Origin: Fibrobacterota bacterium
GTDB lineage: Bacteria; Fibrobacterota; Chitinivibrionia; Chitinivibrionales; Chitinispirillaceae
Direction of reading: 5' to 3'
DNA length: 55,696 bases
Assembly: GCA_003164335.1 (NCBI GenBank)
Contig: PLTF01000153.1
Coordinates: 1 to 55,696, forward strand
Shown here: positions 36,016-45,518 of the stretch, piece by piece
Position numbering within the stretch: the stretch's first letter is position 1
Layout of the letters: each line of letters begins with the position of its first letter
The notes under the pieces: model-generated
Told to the model about the DNA's origin: nothing
Database searches by the model: none
What the model saw: only the letters and a program-made list of their open reading frames with translations
Made by a program: the position numbers and the translations under genes

Positions 36016-36963
36016 CTATCGAAGAGGTGCGATTCCGGCCCGGAGGGTTTCAATGAGACCCTGCATGTCTTCCCGCATAGGAACCTCGACGGTACATCGC
36101 TCTTTTGCATAGGGATGCATAAAAGCAAGCGTCGCGCAGTGCAACGCCTGACGCGGAAACCACAGAGGATCGGCCCCATGAGTTTTATCATCCCGCCAGG
36201 CAAGATACCCGGCTTCACTCTGCCCATAGAGTTTGTCCCCGACAACCGGGTGCCCGATTGCCGCAAGGTGGACACGAATCTGATGCGTCCTGCCGGTAAG
36301 GGGCTTAAGCGTTACCAGGGAGTACTCCCCGGACAAGGGCTCGGATGCGATGACATTCGTTCGGCAGGCCTTGCCGGTTCCGATCACGCCGAATTTATAC
36401 GGAATCGACGAATCGACCAGTTTTCCAATCGGAAGCTCGATGGGCCCCGTGGGGGCAATTCCATGAACGATTGCATAATACCATTTTTCGACCCTGCCGG
36501 CATCGAACTCCCGACCGAGTGCGATTCTCACTTCCAAGGTTTTAGCGACTATGAGCGCACCGGATGTTTCACGGTCCAGCCGGTGCACGGGATGGGCGGT
36601 CGGAAACGCCGGCACATGGACATGCCTGAGCAGATGCGTGAGGTTATTATGAAAGGAGATGCCGGCACGATGGACGAGCAGGTTTCCTGGTTTATCAATG
36701 CAGAGAAACCATGGATCCTCCCACGCGATACGATAGGAAAGATCGGCGGCCGGTTCCTCGAATTCGCCTGCATCGTACGATACAATATCTCCGGGAGACA
36801 CGGTATCCCCGGCCAGTGCCGCAAAGCCGTTGCATTGAATCTTGCCCTCGGCAATGCGCACCAGCCACTTGTCATAATCGAAATAGGTGAAACGCGTTGC
36901 CAGGTAACGGACGACCGGGGTCTCTTTAGGGAAAGCCGTGGAAACTTCGGAAAATAAATTCAT
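36016..36963 (-). CDS. RluA-family pseudouridine synthase
   Basis: The enzyme isomerises uridine in RNA to pseudouridine. The 315-aa product has an N-terminal part resembling S4 (about 15-65) and the catalytic domain with HRLDRETSG, where the Asp is the nucleophile. Downstream motifs WYYAIVHG, PLTGRTHQIRVHLAAIGHPVVGD and the final ALHCATLAF are typical. Whether the target is 23S rRNA (RluC/RluD) or another RNA cannot be told from this sequence. The ATG at 36963 lacks a clear Shine-Dalgarno sequence. It is downstream of the MerR-type gene on the same strand. Confidence 0.92.
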   Translation of the reverse strand: MNLFSEVSTAFPKETPVVRYLATRFTYFDYDKWLVRIAEGKIQCNGFAALAGDTVSPGDIVSYDAGEFEEPAADLSYRIAWEDPWFLCIDKPGNLLVHRAGISFHNNLTHLLRHVHVPAFPTAHPVHRLDRETSGALIVAKTLEVRIALGREFDAGRVEKWYYAIVHGIAPTGPIELPIGKLVDSSIPYKFGVIGTGKACRTNVIASEPLSGEYSLVTLKPLTGRTHQIRVHLAAIGHPVVGDKLYGQSEAGYLAWRDDKTHGADPLWFPRQALHCATLAFMHPYAKERCTVEVPMREDMQGLIETLRAGIAPLR

Positions 36964-37108
36964 ATCGTCAGGCGCCTGAGGGTTAAAAATCGGAACTGAC
37001 GCAGGGCGGGCATCCAGAAATCTGGGTAACTCTTATCGTTCGGCAATCCGCGTTTGGAGGTGAGCAGCGAAACCAATGACTGATTTGCGAAAAATGGGGA
37101 AATATCGC

Positions 37109-37498
37109 TCAATGCATTAGAAGCGAAAGTATTTCTTCCAGTTCCTTCTTCATATCATCGGCACTGCCGTTTTTCGGCATCGTTCGGAAGACAGAATCAA
37201 TGGTCACCGTTTCACCGTCGATGGGACGAAGCTCCGCAAGTTTTTTCTTGGCACCCGGGATAGTGAACTTTTCCTCATAGAGCAGATGCCTGATGAAACG
37301 AATTACCTCAATATCCTTGTCGCGATAAGCTCGGTTGCCGGCGCGGTTCTTTTTAGGCCGTAACTGTGAAAACTCGCTCTCCCAGTAGCGGAGAACATGC
37401 GGTTCCAGGCCGGTTTGCGCACACACCTCGGAAATGGAGTAGTAAATTTTTTTGCCGTTTACCATAGTGTCGATTTCCATCTCTTCGATGTTTTCCAT
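37109..37498 (-). CDS. MerR-family transcriptional regulator
   Basis: The 129-aa protein has a MerR winged helix (about 18-90): [25 protein letters not shown], then [23 protein letters not shown]. This matches the subgroup whose typical opening is KLYYKIGEV with VLRYWE, often found beside translation or envelope genes in deltaproteobacteria and FCB bacteria. A short acidic coiled tail ([11 protein letters not shown]) may dimerise. No cysteine cluster for metal sensing is seen. GGAG stands nine bases before the ATG at 37498. It lies 134 nt downstream of mraY and may be co-transcribed. Confidence 0.88.
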   Translation of the reverse strand: MENIEEMEIDTMVNGKKIYYSISEVCAQTGLEPHVLRYWESEFSQLRPKKNRAGNRAYRDKDIEVIRFIRHLLYEEKFTIPGAKKKLAELRPIDGETVTIDSVFRTMPKNGSADDMKKELEEILSLLMH

Positions 37499-37632
37499 AG
37501 CATACCACTCCGGCGTAAAAAAGTCAATTATCTTTCGGGCTTCCGAGGTACCCACTACCCGCCATATAATATACTTCGCGTTTATTTCCCCGGCGCCGGG
37601 AAATCCGGTCGGATCGCGCGAATCATCGAACT

Positions 37633-38769
37633 CTAACGGATTTTCAGGAACAGTACAACTCCGATGACGAGGCATATGACCGAGATAATGTGAAATCGCC
37701 ATATAATCTTCGATTTGATCTGGAATTCCCCGCCGAACAGACCGCTTGTGCGCATTTTTATCTGGAAGTGATGGTGGATGGGTGCCATGAGAAAGAGTCG
37801 CCTGCCGGTCATTTTGAAGCAGGCGATCTGCAGGAGAACGGAGATAAATTCAAGAAGGAAAATGCTGCAGACGATCGGCAGGTAAAAACCTGCTTTTGTA
37901 AATACGAAAATAATGCCGATGAGGCCGCCGAGGCCGACCGACCCTGAATCTCCCATGATAATCGTGGAAGGAGGGGAATTGAACCAGAGATATGCAAGGA
38001 GGGTTCCGATGACGGAGCCGATGAGCGGCAGAAGTTCCTGCAACCCGATGATATGGGGGATCAGGAGGTAGCTGCTCCATACGCCGTTGCTTGAAACGAA
38101 GGATATGGTTCCCAGGAACAAAAGACCCGTAATAATCGGAACGGCGGCAAGCGTGTCGAATCCGTCCGTAAAGTTCACGCCGTTCGCCAGGATGGCGATG
38201 GTAATCGTCATAAATGGAATAAAAAGCCATACCGGGAGATAGGGGAACTTCTTTACAATACTGAAGAACGGCACGTTGATCGTTCCGTTGATATTAGGAA
38301 TATATTTGTATGCCAGGATGGCCGCGGCAAGGGAGATAAGGATATACAGTGCAAGACGTAACCCCGATGAGATCCCGTCCGCCTTGTATTGATGGTCCTG
38401 CCTCGTGAGCAGCCCACGTCCCACCCGCCGCTTGTTGAGGACCTTGACAATATCGTCGATTGCCCCGATAATGCTGAAACTGACATATATCACCATCGCG
38501 GAAACCACATAGGAATTGAAGCGGACCGTTATGAGACAGGTTACCATGACGATAAAAAGGAAAAGGATACCCGCCGGCATAACCGGCTCCCGACCGCCGT
38601 GGGTCGTCGCGAATTCCGAAGAAAATTGAATTTTCTGGAGGTACCGGATATAGGGGGGAAACAGGAGCATTGCCAGGAGAAACGAGATAACGGTCGCCAG
38701 GCTGGTGCTGAACAGCCGGCTCAGAAGGAGGTAGATGCCGGAATGATGATAGAAAAGCTCAAGGAGCAT
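37633..38769 (-). CDS. mraY: Phospho-N-acetylmuramoyl-pentapeptide transferase MraY
   Basis: MraY transfers phospho-MurNAc-pentapeptide to undecaprenyl phosphate, making lipid I. The 378-aa protein has about ten membrane helices, the Asp pair in [23 protein letters not shown] (family usually N-LTDGLDGLA), [11 protein letters not shown] and [11 protein letters not shown]. The family's GTPTMGG loop reads REPVMPAG here, a clear divergence. The start ATG at 38769 has AAGGA nine bases upstream. It is outside a division-gene cluster and next to a MerR regulator; murG and murJ are also dispersed in this window. Confidence 0.92.
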   Translation of the reverse strand: MLLELFYHHSGIYLLLSRLFSTSLATVISFLLAMLLFPPYIRYLQKIQFSSEFATTHGGREPVMPAGILFLFIVMVTCLITVRFNSYVVSAMVIYVSFSIIGAIDDIVKVLNKRRVGRGLLTRQDHQYKADGISSGLRLALYILISLAAAILAYKYIPNINGTINVPFFSIVKKFPYLPVWLFIPFMTITIAILANGVNFTDGFDTLAAVPIITGLLFLGTISFVSSNGVWSSYLLIPHIIGLQELLPLIGSVIGTLLAYLWFNSPPSTIIMGDSGSVGLGGLIGIIFVFTKAGFYLPIVCSIFLLEFISVLLQIACFKMTGRRLFLMAPIHHHFQIKMRTSGLFGGEFQIKSKIIWRFHIISVICLVIGVVLFLKIR

Positions 38770-39092
38770 TGTTTGAAATCCTTGGGACCAGTTTGATTGG
38801 TGCGTAGAACGTGAGTAAAAATATTTGATTTTTGCACTATGATTAGGAGTAATTATGGTGCTGCCCGGGATCACCGGAATTGAAGCTCCTCCTGCAGGCA
38901 GGCTGCGCGGACCACGAAGCAGCCAGCCATCTTCAATAGGTGTGGTAACAATATACTTTTAATTTGCTAGTTCTACCTGTTCAAGGTCATGGATTACGAT
39001 AATGGTTTCCGGCCTTTCAGCAACACGGAACAATAGTGTATTTTTTTCATCCTCCGAAAATAATATTTTCTGCAGAAAAGGATCACACCAGC
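38770..39092. promoter_or_regulatory. Divergent mraY-folD region carrying a repeat
   Basis: This 323-bp region must hold the promoters of leftward mraY and rightward folD, but its centre is occupied by repeat family 2 copy D (38872-38986). I could not identify promoter boxes reliably. Confidence 0.4.
38872..38986 (+). repeat. Dispersed intergenic repeat family 2, copy D (long form)
   Basis: GGAATTGAAGCTCC, GCTGCGCGGA, GAAGCAGCCAGCCATCTTC, then AATAGG match copy B closely. A right end with TAATTTGCTAG and ACCTGTTCAAGG corresponds to the copy A and B right ends. Confidence 0.7.
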
Positions 39093-39953
39093 ATGGTTTC
39101 TCCACTAATTTTGGATGGAAGGTCGCTCTCCAGAACAATTGAAGAGCGGGTGAAAATCCGCGTCGACAAGTTTCGGCAACAATGCGCCGGAGAAACACCG
39201 ACGCTCGCTGCCATTTTAGTCGGCAACGACCCGGCTTCCGCCACGTACGTGAAAATGAAAGGGAATGCCTGCACCCGTGTGGGCATGGGATCACGTACAA
39301 TTCATCTCAGCGAATCTACAGCCACGGCCGAATTGATCGAGGCAATAGATCTCCTTAACCGGGACCCTCAGATACACGGGATCCTGCTGCAGCATCCGGT
39401 TCCCCGGCAGATTAACGAGCGAATCGCATTCGATCGAATATCGCCGGAAAAAGACGTCGATGGAGTAACGTGCCTGGGATTCGGACGCATGGCGATGAAC
39501 GAACCCGCCTTTGGAAGTGCAACCCCCTCGGGAATCATCAGGCTTTTAACCCACTACCAAATACCCATTGAAGGCAGGCGGGCGGTTGTCGTTGGGAGAA
39601 GCCCTATCCTGGGCAAGCCGATGGCCCTCATGCTTCTCAATTTGAATGCCACGGTCACCATCTGTCATTCCAGAACCGCAGACCTTCCCGAAATTGTGCG
39701 GGAGGCCGATATCGTCGTCGGAGCCGTTGGAAAACCAAAATTCATCAAAGGCGACTGGATAAAGCCCGGAGCAACCCTTGTTGACGCCGGGTATCATCCC
39801 GGAGGAATCGGCGATATCGATCTTGAAGCGGCGATTCCTCATTGCTTCGCCTACACCCCTGTTCCCGGCGGAGTTGGTCCCATGACAATTGCCGCACTGC
39901 TGGTTCAAACCATGGACGCGGCGGAACAGACTCAAGAAACGGCTCATTCTTAA
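39093..39953 (+). CDS. folD: Methylene-THF dehydrogenase / methenyl-THF cyclohydrolase FolD
   Basis: FolD interconverts methylene- and formyl-tetrahydrofolate with NADP in one-carbon metabolism. The 286-aa protein has the YVKMK motif holding the catalytic Tyr and Lys, [22 protein letters not shown] for NADP binding, CHSRT and the closing [15 protein letters not shown]. Length matches the family. The ATG at 39093 is ten bases past AAGGA. It starts a rightward pair with an RmlD-like gene 30 nt downstream. Confidence 0.97.
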   Translation: MVSPLILDGRSLSRTIEERVKIRVDKFRQQCAGETPTLAAILVGNDPASATYVKMKGNACTRVGMGSRTIHLSESTATAELIEAIDLLNRDPQIHGILLQHPVPRQINERIAFDRISPEKDVDGVTCLGFGRMAMNEPAFGSATPSGIIRLLTHYQIPIEGRRAVVVGRSPILGKPMALMLLNLNATVTICHSRTADLPEIVREADIVVGAVGKPKFIKGDWIKPGATLVDAGYHPGGIGDIDLEAAIPHCFAYTPVPGGVGPMTIAALLVQTMDAAEQTQETAHS

Positions 39954-39983
39954 CGAGCGCAGAAGCGCAATAATTCGGATCGT

Positions 39984-40892
39984 ATGAAAAAACTCCTTAT
40001 CACCGGGGCTGGCGGATTCCTTGGCTGGAATATTTGCCGGATAGCCGTCAGGCGGTATGAGGTTACCGGCGTTTACCATCGGCGCCATGCAGGTTTTCCG
40101 GATGTCGCATGCGTGCAGTGCGATCTTACCTGCTATGCCGAAGTAAAAGCGATGATGCGGCAGCTTCGCCCCGATGCCGTCATTCATGCTGCGGCCATTG
40201 CAAGCCCCGACCAATGTCTGGAAGACCCTTCGGGTTCCCGGCGCATCAATGTCGATGCCGCAGTTTCACTCGCCGGGTTATGCGGCGAGGCCAGTATCCC
40301 CTGCCTGTTTATTTCCACTGATCTTATATTCGACGGCACCTCGCCTCCGTACTCCGAAGCAAGCGACCCCACACCGATAAACCTCTATGGCGAACAGAAA
40401 GTTGAGGCGGAACAGGCAATGCGTGCACGCCACGGGGAGATGATTATCTGCCGCATGCCCCTCCTGTTCGGCGATGTTCCTTCGGGAGCGCGGAGTTCGA
40501 TCCAGCCACTGATCTACACATTGACAGCAGGAACGGAAATGGCGCTTTTTATCGATGAGTTCCGGACACCGGTGAGCGGCACAACGGCGGCAGCAGGAAT
40601 TCTATCCATGCTGGAGAAAAAGCCGGAGTTAATTCATCTGGGCGGGAAAGAGCGGATATCGCGCTATGATTTCGGTAAACTTGTTGCGGCCGCCCTCGGT
40701 AAGGATGCCTCCGCAATCCGGCAAGATCTGGCCGCGAACAGCAGCAGGCCGGCAGCCCGTCCACGGGATGTTTCATTCGACAGCAGCAAGGCATTCTCGC
40801 TTGGATACCGACCGCAGACTATCGAAAAGGAAATTGCCGCCTTGATCTGCATTTCCACGGCGAAAGCTAAGATCGAATTGCCCTCAGGTTGA
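39984..40892 (+). CDS. RmlD-like NAD(P)-dependent sugar reductase
   Basis: This extended short-chain dehydrogenase has the glycine motif GAGGFLG at residues 8-14, HAAA, FISTDLIFDG, the catalytic YGEQK and a C-terminal substrate part (GKERISRYDFGK). It most resembles dTDP-4-dehydrorhamnose reductase, the last step to dTDP-rhamnose. No rmlA, rmlB or rmlC is present in the window, so the substrate is uncertain. It could also be the methionine-adenosyltransferase beta-type reductase. It follows folD and ends convergently toward the polysaccharide export gene. Confidence 0.8.
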   Translation: MKKLLITGAGGFLGWNICRIAVRRYEVTGVYHRRHAGFPDVACVQCDLTCYAEVKAMMRQLRPDAVIHAAAIASPDQCLEDPSGSRRINVDAAVSLAGLCGEASIPCLFISTDLIFDGTSPPYSEASDPTPINLYGEQKVEAEQAMRARHGEMIICRMPLLFGDVPSGARSSIQPLIYTLTAGTEMALFIDEFRTPVSGTTAAAGILSMLEKKPELIHLGGKERISRYDFGKLVAAALGKDASAIRQDLAANSSRPAARPRDVSFDSSKAFSLGYRPQTIEKEIAALICISTAKAKIELPSG

Positions 40893-41006
40893 TGATCCTC
40901 ATCCTGTTCTTAACAAGCTAACAATACACAGCGAAATTACGATTATTTGATACACGGGTTTGTCACAATAAATCGCTCCAATATCTGGAATTGGGATAAT
41001 GGCAAT

Positions 41007-42674
41007 TTATTTATTCCTAATCGCTATTGCAAGCGTTGCGATAGAGATAAAGATACTCGCAAGAGGAAGAAGGATAACCTGAAGAAACCGATATTGCTGC
41101 GCCATCGGTACTACGATGATATCCCCGTCCTCCACAGTAGTCCGGGTAGAGGCCTGAAATACCTCACCGTAAACCTCTGCAATAGTAATGTTGTCTCTAT
41201 TCGCTCTGCTGGTCATTCCTCCGGCAAGATCGACATAATAACCGATTTTCTTGTTCGGGACAAACGCATAGGCTCCGGGACGGTCAACGCTCCCGCTTAC
41301 AAAGACCATATGCTCGGCGCGGGGAATAACCAACTGATCGCCCGGTTCGAGAATCGTCTCGGGATGGTCTTTCATCAGGATTACCGTATAATCTTTGGTC
41401 GCCGTCATCATGGCCAGCCCGGAACTGAGCTCCGGACGCATGGCGGCAAGCGGCTCGTTCACCCCCTGCGAACTGCCATGAGTGAAGAGCGTGGAGGGAA
41501 TCTTGGTGCGCCGGATGACAGCGGCTTTTTCGGCATTTGCAAAAGGCGTATAATCGCCGGCAAGCGTCAGCACCTCCTGCACCGTTGTTTTGCGTTTTGA
41601 AATGGGATATACCCCGGGATGGTTAACTTCGCCGAGAACGGTCACGATGAATATTTCCGAAAAATCTTTTACATAAGGAACGGTTATGATGTCGTTATTC
41701 TTTAAGGCAAAATCCTGACTTTCCTTCGCCGCGATATTTATGGTAGTAATCTGGTAATTCCGCGACTCATCCATCCGCTGAATGAGAATGTGCTCCGAAT
41801 CGGCATTCGGGTCGAATGAAAAGAACGAGAAGAAGTCGCCGACATGCTCATTCTGGTGGATTGGCACGAGCCCGAAAAGAACACCTTTGATCCCGCCGCC
41901 GATATAAACGCGGTTAGTAGCAGGCAGAATCCTGATAAAATCTCCGGGATAGAGGTAGGGATTCTGGGAAAAATCGCCCTTGAGCAGATAAAAAAGAAGG
42001 TCGCATATAGTCAGGGAATCGCTCCCCAAGTGTCCGAGAGCAACCGATCGAAGATTATAGTCATTAAGATACAATGAGGTGGCAGGCTGCTCCCTTTCCT
42101 TGTTTGCCAACTTCAATGCATCCCAAAGACGCAGGGAGCCGGGAAGAGTATAGGTCCCCGGGCTTGCTACCGAGCCGGAAATGGAAATGGTTGCACTTTT
42201 AACCTTTAAAAGCGACACATGGATATCGATCTGCTTTTTCAATTTTGCTTTTATCGAATTTTCAATGACCTGTTTCGCCTTGCCGAGGGTTATTTTCCCA
42301 AGCGAAATAATGCCGATCGATTGCAGATAGAGCTCACCGTTCTCATTGACAGATCCAGAATAGTTTATTGATGGCATGTCGGATGAATAAATACGAAATA
42401 TGTCCCCGCCGCCTACATAATAGGTTTTTTCATCGATGGAATTATCCATTGAGGCTGGAGACTCTAATCCCGAAATACGATAATCCGGGGAGAAGGAGTA
42501 GTTGCCGGCCCCGGCGTTCGGCATATCGCTGCCATTCTGGGAGCCCTGGCTTGCCTGGGTGGCGGATTGCGCGATATCCTGGCTGCAAATGGTCAGGGCA
42601 ATCGAAAGCAATGCCATCACCCCAAATCGCGCCGAAGCGAATAAGCATGCTATTGGATTTCTTTGATAAATCAT
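41007..42674 (-). CDS. Polysaccharide export protein with SLBB domains (Wza-like)
   Basis: The 555-aa protein probably forms or gates the periplasmic and outer-membrane exit of a surface polysaccharide. It has a signal peptide (MALLSIALTICSQDIAQSA), a polysaccharide-biosynthesis/export domain (about 85-165, YYVGGGDIFRIY), and SLBB-type repeats with ISGSVASPGTYTLPG, VLGEVNHPGVYPIS and VSGSVDRPGAYAFVP. A C-terminal membrane helix (FLQVILLPLASIFISI) is present. There is no clear lipobox Cys, unlike E. coli Wza. AGGAG lies ten bases before the ATG. It is the third gene of a wzz-wzy-export operon. Confidence 0.9.
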   Translation of the reverse strand: MIYQRNPIACLFASARFGVMALLSIALTICSQDIAQSATQASQGSQNGSDMPNAGAGNYSFSPDYRISGLESPASMDNSIDEKTYYVGGGDIFRIYSSDMPSINYSGSVNENGELYLQSIGIISLGKITLGKAKQVIENSIKAKLKKQIDIHVSLLKVKSATISISGSVASPGTYTLPGSLRLWDALKLANKEREQPATSLYLNDYNLRSVALGHLGSDSLTICDLLFYLLKGDFSQNPYLYPGDFIRILPATNRVYIGGGIKGVLFGLVPIHQNEHVGDFFSFFSFDPNADSEHILIQRMDESRNYQITTINIAAKESQDFALKNNDIITVPYVKDFSEIFIVTVLGEVNHPGVYPISKRKTTVQEVLTLAGDYTPFANAEKAAVIRRTKIPSTLFTHGSSQGVNEPLAAMRPELSSGLAMMTATKDYTVILMKDHPETILEPGDQLVIPRAEHMVFVSGSVDRPGAYAFVPNKKIGYYVDLAGGMTSRANRDNITIAEVYGEVFQASTRTTVEDGDIIVVPMAQQYRFLQVILLPLASIFISIATLAIAIRNK

Positions 42675-42708
42675 GCGGAATTATCTCCTGTCATAAAGAT
42701 GGTTGCAG

Positions 42709-44115
42709 CTAATCGGGCCTCGTGCTCAAGATTCGGTCACCGCCTGAATTCCGGATATCCAGCCGGGGTAAAAAAGACATGCAGGACAATGTTGAAACAA
42801 TTAAAACCATAAAAGTGAAATAAGAAATAGCGGAATCAAAAAGGCTGTGCACAATAAATGAACACAGGGCAAATATCAGAGCATATTTCAAATAGTTATT
42901 GCCAACTTGCAGCTTGGTTGTCATAACGCGGATAAAAGAACCGATTAAAAGGCCGATCCATCCAAGAATCCCCAGAAGACCCCAGCCGAGCCAGAACTCC
43001 AAAAAGGTATTATGGGATGACATATTACCTTTCGCATCAAAAAAGACCGGAAAACCATAGTGAAGTTTTTCCCTTCGAAAGTTGTCTATACCAATGCCGA
43101 AGATATAGTGATTTTCATTTAATATGGAGTGTGCAGCTTTTGCCAATTCAACTCGACCCATATTGGAAAAACTGTCACTCCTGGTTGGCTTGAGTATTCG
43201 CTCCTCAACCCGGCCTCCAAAAGTGCCCAAAATGCCTATTGTTAATGTTGCAACCGCGACCCAGACGATAATAGAGCGTGACCTGAAAAGGAAAAACAGA
43301 GGGACTGCCAAGATGCCCGGAACGCTGCCGCGTGAAGAGGTAAGCAACATGCAAAGATAATATACTGTGGACAAAATTATAAAGAATATTTTCAAATACG
43401 TTTTTTTTTCGCCAAGCGCAAGGAAAAGGGCGAAGGGAAAGCAAAAGTCAAACATTTGTGCCAAGTAATTCGCAGAATAATGACCGGAATTGGCACCGAA
43501 CCTCTCGGTAAGCAGTAGCGAAAGTTCTCCCTGTTTACCGCTGGCGTAAACTGCATACAGGACAAGTGGAAGAACAGACAGTGTTAGTGCTATGAGGATC
43601 TGGCGAATTGAAATAATGTTAAGCACAAGCAACTGGTAGGTGATAAAATAGACAGAAAGGGCCAGCAAAAATGAAAAATCGGAGGCAAGGAGGTATTCAT
43701 AGGTCCCGCGATGAACAACGGTTTGATAAATAATTGATATAATAAATCCCGATACCATTATGACAATGCTACCAGTCCCGGGCATGTATTTTTGCCGCGC
43801 CTTTTTAAGGTACCGCTCAATAAGAATGGGAACAAGTGCCAGGAGAACGATATAAAAATAGAATTCGACTTGCAAAGCGCAAATGAAAAAGAAAAACTGA
43901 CCGGAAAGTAATACCGCAAAAACGGGGAAGCCTGTGCCGCTCATTATTTTTTTCTGTTTTAACACAATCCAGCACAATATTCCCGACATTGCGCTTACAA
44001 GCGCCGCCAATGCCTGCTTTTGATCGCCGACCATATACCCCATCTCAAGGCCGATAAAAATAAGCAGCGTTAAATAAACTCCGGTGTCTCTCGGTAGTCG
44101 GCCAATCCGGGGCAT
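42709..44115 (-). CDS. O-antigen polymerase/ligase family membrane protein (Wzy/WaaL type)
   Basis: The 468-aa protein has about eleven hydrophobic helices and the Wzy_C signature: SSRGSVPGI in a loop, then GIGIDNFR and SSHNTFLEFWLGWGLLGILGW. Such proteins polymerise repeat units or ligate O-antigen to lipid A core on the periplasmic side; sequence alone does not separate the two. Position between a chain-length protein and an export protein favours polymerase. Its ATG overlaps the stop of the upstream gene (TAATG). It is AT-rich. Confidence 0.85.
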   Translation of the reverse strand: MPRIGRLPRDTGVYLTLLIFIGLEMGYMVGDQKQALAALVSAMSGILCWIVLKQKKIMSGTGFPVFAVLLSGQFFFFICALQVEFYFYIVLLALVPILIERYLKKARQKYMPGTGSIVIMVSGFIISIIYQTVVHRGTYEYLLASDFSFLLALSVYFITYQLLVLNIISIRQILIALTLSVLPLVLYAVYASGKQGELSLLLTERFGANSGHYSANYLAQMFDFCFPFALFLALGEKKTYLKIFFIILSTVYYLCMLLTSSRGSVPGILAVPLFFLFRSRSIIVWVAVATLTIGILGTFGGRVEERILKPTRSDSFSNMGRVELAKAAHSILNENHYIFGIGIDNFRREKLHYGFPVFFDAKGNMSSHNTFLEFWLGWGLLGILGWIGLLIGSFIRVMTTKLQVGNNYLKYALIFALCSFIVHSLFDSAISYFTFMVLIVSTLSCMSFLPRLDIRNSGGDRILSTRPD

Positions 44116-45269
44116 TACAGAGAGCTCTTGATATTTTGGAAGAAGGATCGAACGCTTTCTTTTTTCATAAAAACGTTGGAAAAATAAAACATATACGCGA
44201 ACAGAAGCAGAAGGAAAAGATGCTCAATAATCAGAAATTGGGCAAAGATCAATATGCGCTTGGGACGGGCCTTATAATCGGCGACATACGGATGGTCAAC
44301 GACAACCAGCGGGAAGACGGTTTTAGACTCTTCTATTCTCGCCGTTTCAAGCTCCCGGGACAGAAGAAGTATCACTTGTTCCTGTACTTCCATATCACGC
44401 ATGAGATTCGTATACTTCGGCAGGAGCTTTGCCGACAGGCCTAGGCTTGGAACTACGTCAGGTGCCTCATCGGATTCGATCTGCGAGAGTTTCTCATTAT
44501 AAATGGTTTCATTATTTTTCAGTTCATTGATTGTCGGCAGATCGCCTTGAAATTCCCCCTGGAGTGATTTCATCTTCAATTCGTTCAATATGGATGCAGA
44601 TTTTATCTCGGCATAATTTTTCAGGGATAGCTTTACCTGTTCCGGCACGACAAATGCCTTGTTGGTCACTTGGAATTTCTGGAAAGCCTGCTGAAGGCTG
44701 TCGAGCTCCGATTTATGCAATTTCAGCTGGTCTTCAACAAACAGCCGATTCCCATGGGCGCGGGTCACCGATATGCTTCGTATCGTCGAATCAAGCAATG
44801 CGAAAGCATACGAGCACATCATTTCCGCAGTATCGGCGGACGGATGATAGCAGGTAATCGAATAGCCCAGCGTTTTTTCAAGCCCCATGCTTCCTTTCTC
44901 TTTGGACTCGAGCTCTATGTATTTCTTCAATAATTTGTTAATCATCTCAAATTTTCCCTTCATCTTCGAAATTTTAAAGAGATCATAGAGGTTGAATTTC
45001 TCCACAATCTGCCGTGTAATATCATGGCTTTCGAACACCATGGGAACCTGTTCATTGAGAACCGAGCCACCGGACGATGAGGGAATCGAAATCCCCATAA
45101 GGGAAAAGCCGCTTGATGCCCCTTCCGATAATGGCAGAAAGGTTATCTGTGAACGATATTCCGGCTTGGCAAGAACAAAGGCGTTTAATATCGCAAGGGC
45201 GAGAACTACGACAAAGTTGATACTTATGAGGATACGCCGCTTCCACAGGAATAATAAAAACTTATCCAA
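44115..45269 (-). CDS. Polysaccharide chain-length determinant protein (Wzz/GumC type)
   Basis: The 384-aa inner-membrane protein controls chain length of a Wzy-made polysaccharide. It has the usual two membrane helices (about 12-33 and 345-367) around a long periplasmic helical domain with coiled-coil character (LFVEDQLKLHKSELDSLQQAFQ). RSQITFLPLSEG after helix one is typical. It ends soon after helix two, so no tyrosine-kinase domain is fused. The start is TTG at 45269, with AGGAG six bases upstream. It heads the operon with the Wzy-type and SLBB genes. Confidence 0.88.
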   Translation of the reverse strand: MDKFLLFLWKRRILISINFVVVLALAILNAFVLAKPEYRSQITFLPLSEGASSGFSLMGISIPSSSGGSVLNEQVPMVFESHDITRQIVEKFNLYDLFKISKMKGKFEMINKLLKKYIELESKEKGSMGLEKTLGYSITCYHPSADTAEMMCSYAFALLDSTIRSISVTRAHGNRLFVEDQLKLHKSELDSLQQAFQKFQVTNKAFVVPEQVKLSLKNYAEIKSASILNELKMKSLQGEFQGDLPTINELKNNETIYNEKLSQIESDEAPDVVPSLGLSAKLLPKYTNLMRDMEVQEQVILLLSRELETARIEESKTVFPLVVVDHPYVADYKARPKRILIFAQFLIIEHLFLLLLFAYMFYFSNVFMKKESVRSFFQNIKSSL

Positions 45270-45275
45270 ATAGTT

Positions 45276-45280
45276 CTCCT
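45276..45280 (-). promoter_or_regulatory. Ribosome-binding site deciding a TTG start (Wzz-type gene)
   Basis: AGGAG on the minus strand, six bases before TTG at 45269. No ATG suits the first membrane helix. Confidence 0.6.
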
Positions 45281-45518
45281 TCTTCGGGATTGCGAAACTA
45301 AATCATAGCTCCGGTATCTCTCTGGGAGGATACGGTGCAGGGTGAGGCTCAATATATTTTAATGAATTGAAAAGATACTACATTGTCCCTACCCCCGTCC
45401 TCTCTGCATATTCAAAAGATGCAAACATAATCCAGCATACCGCAGTCAGAGAGTGCGTTCCGGAAACCTTGAAAATTGTGCGGTTCGCTTTTCACGCCTG
45501 AACATTATAGAATGGCGC

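Noticed and set aside
35926-36957. 343-codon plus-strand open frame
   Set aside because: Antisense to the pseudouridine synthase gene, which has HRLDRETSG and other family motifs.
36969-36980. 12-nt palindrome TCAGGCGCCTGA upstream of the pseudouridine synthase gene
   Set aside because: Too short and isolated to call an operator.
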